In this document: piece after piece, positions 1-11,844 of the stretch
How positions within the stretch are numbered: the stretch's first letter is position 1
Layout: each line of letters starts with the position of its first letter
From: Ooceraea biroi
Lineage: Eukaryota; Arthropoda; Insecta; Hymenoptera; Formicidae
Assembly: GCF_003672135.1 (NCBI RefSeq)
Contig: NC_039513.1
Span: forward strand, 186,001-250,000
Reading direction: 5' to 3'
DNA: 64,000 nucleotides
Made by a program: the position numbers and the translations under genes
Notes under the pieces: generated by a model
Told to the model about the DNA's origin: nothing
The model's input: the letters and a program-made list of their open reading frames with translations, nothing else
Databases searched by the model: none

Positions 1-1095
1 AAAAAATATACACGGTGAAACAATCATTTCGACAGATTCAATATGGCGGTATTTATCTCGAAAGTGTGCTGTAAAACTAGTGGAAAGTATACTTCAAAAT
101 ATCACACAATAATTAATAACGGCAAGGATTGGATAACATATTAATACAAAATTTTAATATTGATAGAGTAATACATATCTAATTGTATTTATTTTTTATA
201 ATAAAGCTGAAAACTTATGTCGGTCACGCTCTTATTAAATAGACTGTAGTTATAATAATTATGATGAACCGATTAAATTATATTACTGAATTTTCTTTCA
301 ATCCCTTTTGGATTATTAATTTAAAAGAGAAGTTACATAATGCATTTAAATATTTTGAAATGTAATGCTTTTAAACATCTTCAGAATTATTCTTGTAATA
401 AGTTCTTTACTTTCGGAAATCGGTCTATTTACATTCAAGGCTATGATAGATACGCAACAAAAATACTTGTATAGATTTACTTTTGTAAATAAATTTTATT
501 TAAGATGAATAATAATATTACTCTGTTGAAAATATTTCTTGCATCTTATGATGGATATTATACATATAGTATTCTTTTTCTCTAAATAAATAGTAGTGGC
601 AGACGAAAATGTAAATGAACTAGGGAATATCGGGCATCACATTGGAAATTTAAAAACATGATGATGTATGTCTTGACATAAAAATTACAGACGTGATTTT
701 GAGACAAAAGGAAAAATAAAAAAAACTAGAAGATTGATTCGTATAATGTTGTTAAGTGTTGAATAATTTTATTATTTAAAGAAATTTGTTTTTGAAAATG
801 TATGTGAATATAATTTATTATTTACACATTTTGACGTAAATAGATGAAAGATATAATAGTGCGCATTCATAATTAAGTTCATAAATCATTTATGAAATTT
901 CTTTTTTCTATTAACTTTATAAGAGTTACAATTTCCATTTTAGATAAAACTTTCGATTTTAATATACATGAAATAAATTTAATACATCTTTTTACTGATA
1001 CTGGTAAACTCTGAAGATACATGACATAGAATATTTCTTTTTGCATGTATAGGGTGTCTCAAGCCTATCGTATAACCCGTTAATGGTAGATTCTT
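1..1095. other. AT-rich sequence without a recognisable gene
   Basis: This stretch is strongly AT-rich. I find no open frame of useful length, no repeat with clear ends and no RNA gene in it. It runs up to the start of the Penelope-like coding remnant. Confidence 0.5.
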
Positions 1096-1166
1096 GATTA
1101 ATTGTGTAAATTGTGAAGCATGCTACATAAGTCAAACCAAAAGACACTTGGAGACTAGAATCAAAG

Positions 1167-1458
1167 CAGGGTCGGATTAAGGGGGAGCTAAGGGGGGCTA
1201 TAGCCCCGAGCCTCGCTTATTAAGGGGCCTCACCCTCAAAGCATCATTCAAGAATATTTATTTTCCGAATAACTAAAAATATTTTTAAACGCTAATGCAA
1301 GATTTTTAAATAAATTAAAGGTAATTAAAATTTCATTAGACTTTTATTTTTATTACTAGCATTTATTTTACAAATTTTGCACCCTCCCCCCGCTTTTTCG
1401 TCAAAGGGCCTCTACAGAGCCAATAGCTCCGGACTTCAAAAACCTTAATCCGACCCTG
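1167..1458. mobile_element. hAT-type MITE with 8-bp target duplication
   Basis: The element starts CAGGGTCGGATTAAGG and ends with its reverse complement CCTTAATCCGACCCTG. It is flanked on both sides by AATCAAAG (1159-1166 and 1459-1466), an 8-bp target duplication typical of hAT transposons. It has no coding capacity. It sits inside the GIY-YIG region of the Penelope fragment and is therefore younger than it. Confidence 0.9.
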
Positions 1459-1911
1459 AATCAAAGAACATATGACGTATATAAGGAAATACGAAAACAA
1501 ACATTCGGTCGTTAGCAAATACAGAATTCAATAATTATGATTTTGAATGGCCGAATGTTAACATTTTACATCAAGAAAGCCATTTTCGCAAAAGAGAGAT
1601 TGCCGAAATAGTTTTTATCAAGTGACATCTCAATTCGATCAATTTAAAGAGAGACACAGAGAATTTACCGGGTGTTTATGATACTATTTTGATCGATACA
1701 TAGAGACGGTCTTTGAAACAGTTGTTTGTTGGACTCACAGATTGACGGAAGTGTTTCCTCATATTCTCTCTAATATTACATGCATTGTGTGAGTCGTATT
1801 ATAAATTTCAATTCTCTCTGACTTTTAATATTCCCTGAATTACAACATTATTTATTCTATCCGCTTCTTGTTTTAGAAAACGACTTATTTATGACTCACT
1901 TGTTAATTATC

Positions 1912-1955
1912 AGGTGATAAAGACCGGAAAACTCGGTCGAAACGTTGTGACTTTA
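1912..1955 (+). ncRNA. Decayed hammerhead-like hairpin of Penelope
   Basis: The sequence has GACC, a short loop, GGTC and then GAAAC, the stem II plus GAAA part of a hammerhead ribozyme. The CUGANGA half of the core is damaged (TGATAAA). It lies at the same distance from the coding end as the intact-looking core of the copy at 61.2 kb. Hammerhead motifs are known in Penelope-like elements; this copy is probably inactive. Confidence 0.35.
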
Positions 1956-2054
1956 AGTAATAAATTGCCAGTTTTGGTACGACTAGAAAATAAAAGATTC
2001 TATTATTGAATTATCCTGGCAAAATACAACTATTTTCTGAAGTAGATTTCTGAG

Positions 2055-2512
2055 TTCATTTGGAGACGAAAATTTTAATACGAAAATGTCGAGGCTGCTA
2101 TAGTTTTTAAATGGAAAAGATGTAAAGTTCACCAATTAGCTTGTCAAAATTTTGTGTGCTCAAGCACATCGCATATCAAAAGGACTCTTCCACGACACTT
2201 CATTTAACTCGATAAGAACAATAACAAAGAAAACTATCATTCCAATATTCGTTGGTCTTGCGAACAGTGGTCAAAGAAATAAAGTGAATAATAATTTCGA
2301 GTGTTATTGTTTTTATCGAGTTAAGTAAACTGTTGTAGAAGGGCCTTTTTAATACGTGTCCCTGAGCGCGCAAAATTTTGACAAGGATTGATTGGTGAAC
2401 TTCAAATCTTTCTCGTTTAAAAACTATAGTAGTCTCGACATTTTGTATAATTATATAATAAGTTTTTAATAAGTTTTTGTGTATTTTGTAGAATTTCGTC
2501 TCTAAATGGATT
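2055..2512. repeat. Palindromic MITE (long inverted repeat)
   Basis: The left arm (about 2055-2150: GGAGACGAAA, then ATGTCGAG, then CTATAGTTTTTAAA, then AAGTTCACCAAT) reappears in reverse complement at about 2385-2512. The arms are diverged but colinear. The centre holds a second inverted pair (CGAGTTAA-type arms near 2210 and 2318). No coding potential is visible. Exact ends and the target duplication are not resolved. Confidence 0.65.
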
Positions 2513-3772
2513 TACTATTACCGGATTATATGGTAGATCTGAGACATCGTGTATAGAAGTTATTTTCATATTTAGAAGTATTCTAATATATCAGAAATTG
2601 TCCTATAAGGTTGCCATGCCTCTCATGGTTTTATTACTACGCGTTTATCACGCTTTTACAGCAGCGGTACAAACCAATCGTCATTGAAATGGCAAAAGTA
2701 TATCCATAATATAGGTGCGTACTTTGATTAATAATAAACTGTTTCTTTTTAAAAAAAATGTTAAACTTTCATTCAAAAATGGCATCTTTATAAATGAACT
2801 CCTAATATTAATGTGTACATGCATTTTCAATTAATTTATTATAAAGAATTAACTCCTCTCTTTATGTACAAATAAGCTGTCATTTCTTGATGAACTTTTC
2901 TGTGTAACAAAAATTGTTCTTATTATGTGATCAATAAAATAAATTTCTGGTAAAGAGCGAGAGATGTACAAATCATATAGAAAATTAATAGCAATATGTA
3001 TATAAGGTTTTAAGAAATCTTATGATCTGCAAACAATCAAATTTTATGCAAAAAAATCAAAATTTTGCACAGATATATTGCAAAATAATTACGTATAAAA
3101 ACGTAATTGTCTAGAACAATGAACAACTAGCGATTACAATGGATTAGTATGCGAAAATAAATTCTGAAGCTTCTTGCACAATCCAGCGGTAGACTGTTTT
3201 CGTTTTAATGAAAATCAGATATCTGATATATGAAAGAAAAAGATACTGCCAGAGTGATACCGCCCAAGACTCCCTGCTTGTAGGTTAATGAACATTTGTA
3301 TCTTTTATGATTAAAAAAAGGATTATAAAAGAGTGACTTGTGTACATTATACAAAAGTTTTATATAAAAGCGTATTTATATTCCAGTGCGTGTGCATGCT
3401 GGTGCTGCATAGGAAAGAATTAGACACAGTAAAGTTTCTATTCGTATAATTACTGCAGCATTATATTAAGATCTAAGTTTTAATATTATTTATATTAAGC
3501 GCGTGTGATTATTGTATATCACCTGTATATATGGTACATAGAGAAACTAGCAATGTAAAAGGAAACTAACAGATGCTTATTGGCCAGTTATATAATATTA
3601 AAATATCGTTATTGTACTTATTTCTCAGAACCAAAACATACACAAAATGTATGAGAATAATTAATAAAATTAGAGAATATAATCACACATGTGTGGTTGG
3701 CTGATGAATGATGATGATAACAGGTGCAGTTAGATACTGTACTGTGTTATTCTTAATAATAGAATTAGTAAT
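2513..3772. other. AT-rich sequence, no gene seen
   Basis: I see no convincing ORF, RNA gene or bounded repeat here. The sequence is AT-rich and not internally repetitive on inspection. Confidence 0.45.
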
Positions 3773-3774
3773 TA

Positions 3775-4701
3775 CACAGGCCTGCAAGAGTCAGGTACAA
3801 AAAGCAGAGTAGATGTTTCTGATAGATGTTTAGACGCTGAAAACGAATCTGGCCGTAGAATTTCCCCAACGTCAGATTTTTAAGTAATTTGTGGTTAAAT
3901 GGTCAAAAAATGGCTATTTCGGTCAATTTCATGAATTTATTATGGGAGAACGAAATTGTTTGAAACATTTCTGCCAATGGCATCGTACAGTACCAGTCTT
4001 TACCTTTCAAATCCATTTCGATTGCCGTCGGATGATTTTTTTCGCTGAGATAAACAAGTATGAAGTTATAAGACTGGTCATGCATAAAGGTCCAAGGAGC
4101 CATTCCAATTCAATCGTGCCACTTCTCTATCTCTGTCTCATCATGAATCCAAATTTGGGTACAAACAGAAATTTTTGAACACCGCCTATTATTTTTTGAT
4201 ATAAAAAATGGTGGATCCAATATGGCAAATAGAATCACAATAAAAAGGTATAAAATTAAAAAAATTGTTTACAAAACTATAAAAAAGCACTAATGAGAAA
4301 ATTTGAAAAATATATCCTTAGCTGCAAGCTCTATAGTCACTTATAATTGAGGGTCGCAACTTCTCTCTTCAGAGCGGCGTTGACCATGATCAGCCTTATA
4401 ATTTCATATTTGTATATCTCAGCGAAAAAAAATTATCTGACGGCAATCGAAAATGGATTTGAAAGGTGAAAACTAGTACGATGCCATTGCTAGAAATATT
4501 TCAAAAAATTTGGTTCTCCCATAATAAATTCATGAAAGTGACCGAAATAATCATTTTTGGATCATTTAATCACAAATTACTCAAAAACCTGACGAGCTGG
4601 AGAAATTCTGCTGCCAGATTCATTTTCAGCGTCAAAAATCTATCAGATTCTCCTACTCTGCTTTTTGTAATTAACAAAACTTAAAATTGTGCAGGCCTGT
4701 G
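3775..4701. repeat. Foldback MITE with TA target duplication
   Basis: The termini are CACAGGCCTGCA and its complement TGCAGGCCTGTG, each bordered by TA. The arms extend inward for several hundred bases: the block reading 'aaaaagcagagtag' near 3797 returns inverted near 4650, and 'cataataaattcatga' recurs in both orientations. Short ORFs inside on both strands are mirror images of one another and not genes. TA flanks point to the Tc1/mariner superfamily. Confidence 0.8.
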
Positions 4702-5691
4702 TAAAGATATAGTTATGTAAAGAAATTTATTCGACCTATAAGTTTTACTTGTTAGGATAAAAAATGTAATATAGGTAATTGTATTGCGAACTGTACATAC
4801 ATAATGTTTTTATTTATACCTATAATAATACAATACCATAAAATAAACGCGATATATTATCTTAATTCACGAGAGTTGCAGAGTTTTGATGGTATTTCGT
4901 GTTAAATAATATAAACATGAGGAAAGTTGCGATGTGATAAAGCAAACATAACGAAGGTTTCAATTGATTATACAAGGTGTCCCATTTTAATTTACCCCAA
5001 AACTTTTTTATATTTGATTGTAAAAAAATACTTCAGACAAAAGTTATTTGGTTTGAAGGCGGATACATGATTCCAATCTAAGTTATATATATCGTGTCGT
5101 TTTCAAGACATTTTAAAGAAGAATAATTTATTAAATAAAACTTAAGTTGTTCCTTGAGATAAAAGTTGTAGATTTTGTCGAAACGATTTCAAAACACTTT
5201 CCCAAATTGTTTTTTGCATACGCCGTTCCAGAGATATAAAACTTCAAAATTTACAGAATCACTAGCTTCACATGTATGATTCATGCAAACGGTTTTAATG
5301 ATTGTTCTAAACTTGTTTTAACATCACGAGAGACTTAACAAGATTTTTACAAGAATTAATTGAGAATAAAATATTTACGCTTTCTAAATGTATGTATGTT
5401 ATAATGCAAGTGTTTTAATATTGACATACACATTTGAAATTCTGTAAGAATTTTATTAATTGTCGAGTTTTTATATTTATATTTTTGGAATTTACTTAGG
5501 AACATTGTATGAATTCATACAACGTCCATTTGTATTACATACGTGTCAAACATTCAAAAATATTAAACATTTTTACAAGAATTTCATTTACCTCGGTTAT
5601 TCATTAGATTACTAATTATGAGAGATTAGCCATAGTCCAGCGGAAATAATCGATATGATAAAAATAATCGAGTTGCGTAATAACAACTTAA

Positions 5692-6207
5692 GAGGAAACT
5701 GGAGTCGTCTGTATTACCGACGGAATAAGTGATTTTTTTCTAAAGAAATCATTTTACTGGTTGCACAGAATGAAAAATCCTTTTCCACGATTAAAGTACA
5801 CACAATATTGAATCCTGGACAACAAGACTTCATGTTCGAAACGGGAAAAGATTCTAAAATTACAGTTATCTACTTATCTTGTTACTTAATCTCGTACAAT
5901 AATGTGCTTAATATAAAAATTTGGCGCTTTGTACGTACAAAATGGTCGTCCAGGGTGAGGACATAATAAACGAATACGATGATGCTTTTTAAAGTGAATT
6001 TAAAAGCGTAGTAAAAAAGATTAATTGTTATGAAATTTCATGCCAAATTTCGTATGTGAAATCGTGGCACAAGATTAGTTCCTTGATATCGTGCAAAAGG
6101 ATTGCTTTCATCGCGCAAAAGGATTTTTCATTCTGTACAACCAATGAAAAGATCTACTAAAAAAACTCATTTATTCTGTCAGTAATACAAACGACTCCAG
6201 TTTCTCT
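5692..6207. repeat. Foldback MITE with TTAA target duplication
   Basis: Arms of about 90 bp (left AAACTGGAGTCGTCTGTATT, right its near complement) face each other, and the block CAGAATGAAAAATCCTTTT is in both arms. TTAA lies directly outside each end (5688-5691 and 6208-6211), the signature of piggyBac- or Kolobok-type insertion. It interrupts the Tc1-like fossil around it. Confidence 0.75.
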
Positions 6208-6695
6208 TTAAAAGCAGTGGAAAGGATGTATGCTGCTAGATTCTCGATAGACGATATATAATGCTCAGGACTATGAAATTATTGCTTTGCTGGGCTCAAA
6301 AGTGTCACTAAAATGTAACAGAAAAAAGACTGACCCAAAAAGAAAATAATATTCTGCTGATAGCAGTAGAACAAAACCCCTACATCGCGACAAGAATTAT
6401 TCAAGACGAGTATAATATCCCATGAAGCACAATAAGTCGAGTATTGAGATTTGGGAAATTCTACTCCACCACATTGTCTTGACACTGCAGCTCGAAGCTC
6501 GAGACTTTAATCATAGGCTTCAATTTTGCGACTAGGCTAGAAGTTAATATCGGAGAGATCCATATTTTCGTGCACCTTCTATTTATAAATGAAACAACAT
6601 TTAACAGAAGAGGATTAAATCGACACAACTGCCATTATTGCTCTATCAGAATCCACAATCGCAACGGAACGTAGAAACCACTAATGGTAGATTAA

Positions 6696-6994
6696 AGGTC
6701 GTTCTATAGTAGTCGCAAGCAATTTATCACACATCCATATTGTTGCAAGTCATACGAATCTTGCGATTTGAGTTTCTACATTGCAATCATCATTTAGCCA
6801 AGCACAGAAAAGAATCGTTGTGCCGTGACAAGAGACAAGTGACAGAGCTCGACGCTCATTGGCTATCACAAATCGCAGAGATGCAAGTTTCAGATTTGAC
6901 CAAAGTTTCCGACTGCTGCTTGCGAGGAGTTTGCGACCGGAAGTACTGCTTGCGTTCATACGATTGCTTGCTTGCGACTAATGTAGAACGACCT
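6696..6994. mobile_element. MITE with TAA target duplication (Harbinger-type)
   Basis: The ends are AGGTCGTTCTA and its complement; inner TIR sequence continues with AGTCGCAAGCAA. TAA flanks both sides. The surrounding sequence is tandemly duplicated, and the second copy (about 7035-7105) lacks the element, reading straight through GGTAGATTAATG. That empty site shows directly that TAA was the target. A 3-bp TWA target is typical of PIF/Harbinger. Confidence 0.8.
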
Positions 6995-8096
6995 TAATGT
7001 TTAGGGTAGCATTATTGGAACCTATGTAATTGGAAGCGTAGAAACCACTAATGGTAGATTAATGTTTAGGATAGCATTATCGGAACCTATTATGTAATTG
7101 AATTTTACTTTTTCGAAGATCATTTAAATAGGTACCTACTTGCAATTCCTGCAAAATAAATTGCCAAATCTCCTCGAAGATGTAGATCTCCGCACTCATT
7201 GTAGGACGTAATTGTAGCTAGATGATGCTCTTATCCACAGGAGTCGCTTGATCACCATATACCTAAACGAAAAATTCCATGAAGATGGATTGAGTAATCA
7301 AACTCAAGAGTGGTCAGCAAACTTTCCTGATCTCACGCCTATGGATTTTTTCTTCTAAGGTTATATCAAGGTAAGTTATGTCAAGGTAAAGGTGTTTGCG
7401 AGACAACTTACAACTTACATCGCAGATATGAAATTGCGAATTAAACACGCTTTCCAAGATATCAACGATGATACACTGCAAAGAGTCGAAAACAAATTTT
7501 GATTATATGTAATACAATGTATCGATCAAAATAGAGGTGTGTTTGAGCACTTACGATAAGAATTTAGCGTAAGAAACAAGGGAACTCACGTTAATCAAGC
7601 ACCCCAGTAAAAGCAAAAAGGACTCATGTTGCTTAAGAATTCAAAACCGAACAGAAATCTTTTATGTTCATTATTTCTTGTTATTTCTCGGTAAAGCTAA
7701 AAGTAGGATAGAAATTTTTAGAATGGATAGAAATTTAGATAGTGATATGAGTTTAAAACAACCATTAAAACCTTTTCATGAAACAATACATATCCAGTGG
7801 CTTTGTAAATTTTGAAACTTCATATTTCTGAAACAGTTTATACAAAAGACAATTTTTGGTATCTTTTGAAAACGTCACAACGAGATCTACAACATTCATT
7901 TCAAGGAAATAATCAAGTTACATTTAAGAAATTAGTCACGTTTTTTAAAAACGATGAACATCTGCGTTCGATGACATCCGACATTCACATCGGAATCATA
8001 TTATATTCTCCTTTGAACTTTTCTTTGAAACATTGTTTTCTACAATCAAAAATAAAAAAGGTTTTTGGAAAGAGGGTAAATTAAAATGAGACACCA

Positions 8097-8960
8097 TAAT
8101 AATATACAGAGTGTTTCATTTTAATTTCCCCAGACAAATCTTTTAAAAAATATGGAAGATACGAAAAAACGTTTCAAACAAAAGTTGCATGGATTCGAGG
8201 GCAAGATGATGATATTATCAATTTAATTGTAGATGGCGCCACTTTAGAGATTTTATCATGGCGGTCATTTTTTAAAATGAAAGTTGATTTGTTTCTCAAA
8301 ATAAAAGTTGTAGCTGAGAATGAGGCGAATACAATGGTTTTTTGTTTTTTGCATTTGGATCATTTTTTAGTGAGTTACAGTGTTCCAAAGTATAATATTT
8401 TATAATTTAAGTAAAAAGCTTCCACCCCCATACACTGTGCGTATTTTGTGACTCCAAACCACCCTCCACCTCTGTGTGTATGTACGCGCGCGCGTGTGCG
8501 TCTGCGTGTATGTGTTCCTATCCGTTATCCTGTCCTGGACTGATTCTGTTTGATAGTCAACCAGCTCCAGACTGATTGACACGCATTTTGCCGTGCTTAT
8601 CTTTACCGAGGATGAACGACGTGCACGTGACGAGGCTTTCATCAAGTTTTAGGGTGCTTGATTTACGTGAATCCTTTTACCTCTCACAATTCGGGGTGCT
8701 TGATTAGCGTGAGTCCCCTTGCCTCTCATTTTTTATAAACATATTACAAAAGATGTTCAAAGACGTTTCCATCTTCTTGAACACATAACTGCGATTCTTT
8801 GCTCACAACGGCTAAGAGTTTCAAGAGACATGGTTGCGTCTCGCGCCAAGTATATGCGCAGCGAGACCGACCGTGTACTGTTACGCGACGCGACGTTTTC
8901 AGAGACGTTTAGATTATCGGATCTCAGTAACGGCTGATCCGATCAACTTCTAAGTAGGCT
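8097..8960 (-). mobile_element. Tc1/IS630-type transposon, terminal fragment
   Basis: The left end (8103 onward, ACAGAGTGTTTCATTTTAAT) resembles the termini of the neighbouring Tc1-like fossil. The block 'ggggtgcttgattagcgtgagtcc' class at about 8690-8730 and the following 'gatgttcaaagacg' match, with changes, the minus-strand 3' part of the transposon at 25.6-27.1 kb (about 25970-26060). So this is a relic of the same transposon group. No usable coding region remains; the other terminus is not seen. Confidence 0.55.
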
Positions 8961-9165
8961 CAATGGATAGCTTGGGGTCGAATTATGTAATAAAAGTGTT
9001 TTCATTTTTCTTCTACGTGCCCTACGAGCGGAGATATGGCGATGCAAAGTCTGAATTGGCAAATTTTCGCTTAAGAAACGTCGTTATTATCGTCGTTTGT
9101 ACAGTTCGTTCTTTTCAACGAGATGGCAGCAGCTAATATCGGTTTTCTCGCGTGCGCCAGATAGC

Positions 9166-9559
9166 ATGTACACTAAGGTGCATTAATTCGCGTGGTAGCG
9201 AATATATATATTTATTAATATTAATATATATATTAATATTATACATATATATATATATTATATATACGTATATATTATAATATTATATACATATAATATA
9301 TATGTATATATATAATATTATTATATATAGTAATATTAATAAATATATTATATAGATAATTTTAAATCGCCAGTAAGTTATTGAAATTGCTAATGCTTGA
9401 TGTTATTATTTTTATTCGATCAATCCTGGCATTATTTGAAAATGTCCGAACATCGACATTGTGCCAGGATTGATCGAATAAAAATAATAACATCAAACAT
9501 TAGCAATTTTAATAAATATATATTCGCTACCACGCGAATCAATGCACCTTAGTGTACAT
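9166..9559. repeat. 394-bp AT-rich long palindrome
   Basis: The left end ATGTACACTAAGGTGCATTA and the right end, its near-perfect complement, are followed inward by CGCGTGGTAGCGAATATATA in both arms. The inner arms carry GATGTTATTATTTTTATTCG and its complement, and a (TA)n-rich tract lies at 9200-9340. The whole unit can fold into one hairpin. No coding content. Probably a MITE; target duplication unclear. Confidence 0.8.
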
Positions 9560-9706
9560 ATACCGACCGGCGGAGATGCTGTTGGTATATCGTGCGACTC
9601 ACACATAACAATCATATGTAGAGGCTCTACATTAGAAAACTTATCGACCCGACCGTCATGTGTAAGTCACATGGATATACGGACAGCATCTCCGCTGGTC
9701 GGTGTA
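9560..9706. repeat. Short MITE with ~45-bp terminal inverted repeats
   Basis: ACCGACCGGCGGAGATGCTG at the left faces the complement of ACCGACCAGCGGAGATGCTG at the right; the similarity extends to about 45 bp on each side. It abuts the preceding palindrome and the minisatellite. No coding content. Confidence 0.7.
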
Positions 9707-9764
9707 CGACAAGTGTACGACGCGATGTAGTGCAAGAAGTTGGAGTGAAAAAAGATATATTTGC

Positions 9765-10260
9765 GAGAGAACGAGTGAGTGAAAGAGCGAGAGAGCGAGA
9801 GGGCGAGTGAGTGAGAGTGAGAGGGCGAGTGAGTGAGAGTGAGAGGGCGAGTGAGTGAGAGTGAGAGGGCGAGTGAGTGAGAGAGCGAGAGGACAAGTGA
9901 GCGAGAGGGCGAGAGGACAAGTGAGCGAGAGGGCGAGTGAGTGAGAGTGAGAGGGCGAGTGAGTGAGAGAGCGAGAGGACAAGTGAGCGAGAGGGCGAGT
10001 GAGTGAGAGAGCGAGAGGGCGAGTGAGTGAGAGAGCGAGAGGACGAGTGAGCGAGAGGACGAGTGAGTGAGAGAGCGAGAGAGAGAGAGAGAGAGGGCGA
10101 GAGAGCGAGAGGGCGAGAGGGCGAGTGAGAGAGAGAGAGAGAGGGCGAGAGAGCGAGAGGGCGAGTGAGTGAGAGGGCGAGTGAGAGAGAGTGAACGAGA
10201 GGGCGAGTGAGCGAGAGGACGAGTGAGCGAGAGGACGAGAGGGCGAGTGAGTGAGAGAGC
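9765..10260. repeat. GA-rich minisatellite
   Basis: The tract is built of GAGAG, GCGAG and TGAGTGAGAG words arranged in higher-order repeats such as GAGGGCGAGTGAGTGAGA. All minus-strand frames stay open and read as Ser/Leu/His/Arg/Pro-rich repeats (SRSLTHSPSR, LALSLTRPL), which is the expected result of purine-only repeats and not evidence of a gene. A 50-bp hairpin (GATACAAAAAGAATTC and its complement) follows at 10298-10350. Confidence 0.9.
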
Positions 10261-10427
10261 AAAATTCACTTGTATGTCACCAATTCTGAATTCATTTTCA
10301 GATACAAAAAGAATTCTTACAATTTTTTGAATTCTTTTTGTATCTAAAAATAAACTCAAAATTGATGACATGACAAATGAATTCTTTTTGAACTCTCTGT
10401 GCTATCTGGTAACTTTTATTTTTTAAC

Positions 10428-10846
10428 TTACTTCAGGAGCTTAATAGTTTCATTTTGAAACGAAATATTCTTCTCTTCAGTGTTGGTAAATGATATATTA
10501 GATCTAATTCTTGCAGATTCTATAAATGAAATTATATTCTTGATTAATACGTTTTTTAATACATTTAATACATATTTGAACCTCAAAGAATTTCTTCCAT
10601 AATCATGTATATTGTGTATTATATTTTTACCTGATTGTTGTGGAATGTTAACAAGAATTATTTCTTGTCCATCAGCAACTTTATTTGTATTTTCATTAGA
10701 AATTATTACTGGAATATCAATTATGTTTTGTACATTGCCTATTTCAATATCATTATTATTCCAATTACTAATGTTCCAACTGTTAAAATTGTTATTTGTT
10801 TGTATTATTTCTCGCAAAACACTATCATTAGTGTAGCAGATATTAA
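10428..10846 (-). CDS. Unrecognised ORF, 5' end cut by a MITE
   Basis: The frame is open for about 139 codons on the minus strand from the MITE boundary at 10846 to a stop at 10428. I do not recognise the family. The product is rich in Asn and Ile, with an N-terminal Asn-rich stretch (NNFNSWNISNWNNN) and a more mixed C-terminal half. The apparent Met start lies inside the adjacent TTAA MITE, so the original start was probably displaced by that insertion. AT bias could also produce such an ORF by chance, so it may not be a gene. Confidence 0.3.
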
Positions 10847-11379
10847 GAAGGTTCGGGTGCTTCATCGGGGGGAGTAGTGAGACGCGGTAGGATTCTATGC
10901 TGACTTGGCAACAGTGTATTAGCGTTCACCGCAAAATTCAAGCGTTAACCACAAAAATGACAGATAAACAATCGATCTCTACTATACTCGATTGCGCTGT
11001 TGCCACATTTGTTAATTTCCAATTTCTCAGCAGACGAAAAATCAGGCAATTTCATTTTTAATAATTAATTTCTCTACGAAATATGGAATACTCTACCTCC
11101 TTTTTTCTCTCATTTATTTGTAAATTATTAAGGTAAATGTGTACATTGTTTTTTTCTTTGTCATTTGCATTTTTTCTTGCATTATTTAATTCTGAAGTTG
11201 TGTACTATGTCATTACCCATAAAAACCTATGAAAAAAGGAAAATCTTTTGAGTCGATTTTTTTCAAAACGAGGCCATGACAAATTCCAAAAAAAATCACA
11301 TAATTCTATTTTGCATTGCAGAACAATATATTACAATTTCATGAGGTTGGCTGCATTTTTTTGAAGCACCTGAACCTCC
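10847..11379. repeat. 533-bp MITE with TTAA target duplication
   Basis: The left end GAAGGTTCGGGTGCTTCA and right end complement GGAGGTTCAGGTGCTTCA are imperfect inverted repeats, with TTAA on both outer sides (10843-10846, 11380-11383). No coding content is visible. TTAA sites suggest mobilisation by a piggyBac- or Kolobok-type transposase. Confidence 0.75.
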
Positions 11380-11591
11380 TTAAATTGATATAATCTCGAG
11401 GTATTATATGTAGATGGCGTAGTTGTAAAGCGACCGTGAATGTGTGGCGGCCCTGTTTTTTAAGCCGCTCTTAGTTCTTGTGTTTTTATCGTTGTGTAGC
11501 TTTAATATAGTACGCACGTACATTGTAACTCTTCTTTGCCTTTTGTACCACTGTTAATACAGAATATAATAAAGTTTTATCCAACATAAGA

Positions 11592-11605
11592 TTATGGGCC
11601 CAGGC
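11592..11605 (+). promoter_or_regulatory. Primer-binding site for an initiator tRNA-Met half
   Basis: Six bases after the LTR end lies ATTATGGGCCCAGG. This complements the anticodon-loop region of initiator tRNA-Met, not its 3' end. Drosophila copia is known to prime with a fragment of that tRNA, so this is a family-typical but unusual primer site. Confidence 0.6.
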
Positions 11606-11844
11606 ACTCCATGAGAACAGAGAAGGTGTTCGTGTATAGTGCGACGCATTGCAGTCTAGAAACGGCTGACGCAACTAAGGTTAGTTGCACGCGATCGCGG
11701 AAAAAGCGTGTACCGTGTGACGCTACGAAAGTGTGGCAAAAAGGACATTCACGAGCGTGAGTGTGACTGCGTGAGAGTGCGTAAAAGGTGCACGGCATAG
11801 CTTGAAAAGTTAGTGAGAGCTTGAAATCGTGCACGCGTACAAAT

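Larger units (their letters stand above)
1096..2005 (+). mobile_element. Penelope-like element, 3' fragment (GIY-YIG endonuclease end)
   Basis: Translation from about 1105 gives the start of a Penelope GIY-YIG nuclease (CEACYISQTKRHLETRIK, with the usual YIGQ replaced by YISQ), then resumes after the inserted MITE at about 1467. The same Cys-rich and QTKRHLE pattern occurs in the better preserved Penelope copies near 30.4 kb and 61.7 kb of this window. The downstream part ends with a GACC...GGTCGAAAC hairpin and a 'gccagttttgg' tail that the other two copies share. Several stops and frame breaks make it non-functional. The reverse transcriptase part is missing, as is common in 5'-truncated copies. 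Confidence 0.75.
4973..8096 (+). mobile_element. Decayed Tc1/IS630-type transposon hosting younger MITEs
   Basis: The ends are matching inverted repeats (GGTGTCCCATTTTAATTT on the left, the complement of GGTGTCTCATTTTAATTT on the right) next to TA. Between them lie broken plus-strand pieces of a transposase: a helix-turn-helix part around 6360-6450, a DEATFNRRGLNRHN-like block near 6580-6640 holding a catalytic Asp, and SANFPDLTPMDFFF near 7315-7355, the last catalytic Asp region (compare SPDLTSPDFFL in the 25.6-27.1 kb element). Many stops and frameshifts make it a fossil. MITEs at 5692-6207 and 6696-6994 are inserted in it. Confidence 0.7.

Noticed and set aside
3891..4684. Short ORFs on both strands in the foldback MITE
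   Set aside because: They are mirror images arising from the two arms of an inverted repeat.
8400..8645. 81-codon minus ORF with an HTRARTYTQ repeat
   Set aside because: It lies over a CGCG/GTGT simple-repeat stretch inside a transposon relic and has no family features.
9627..10371. Three overlapping long minus-strand ORFs, Ser/Leu/Arg/His-rich
   Set aside because: They are the reading frames of a GA/GC purine minisatellite, which lacks stop codons by composition. No start context or conserved domain.
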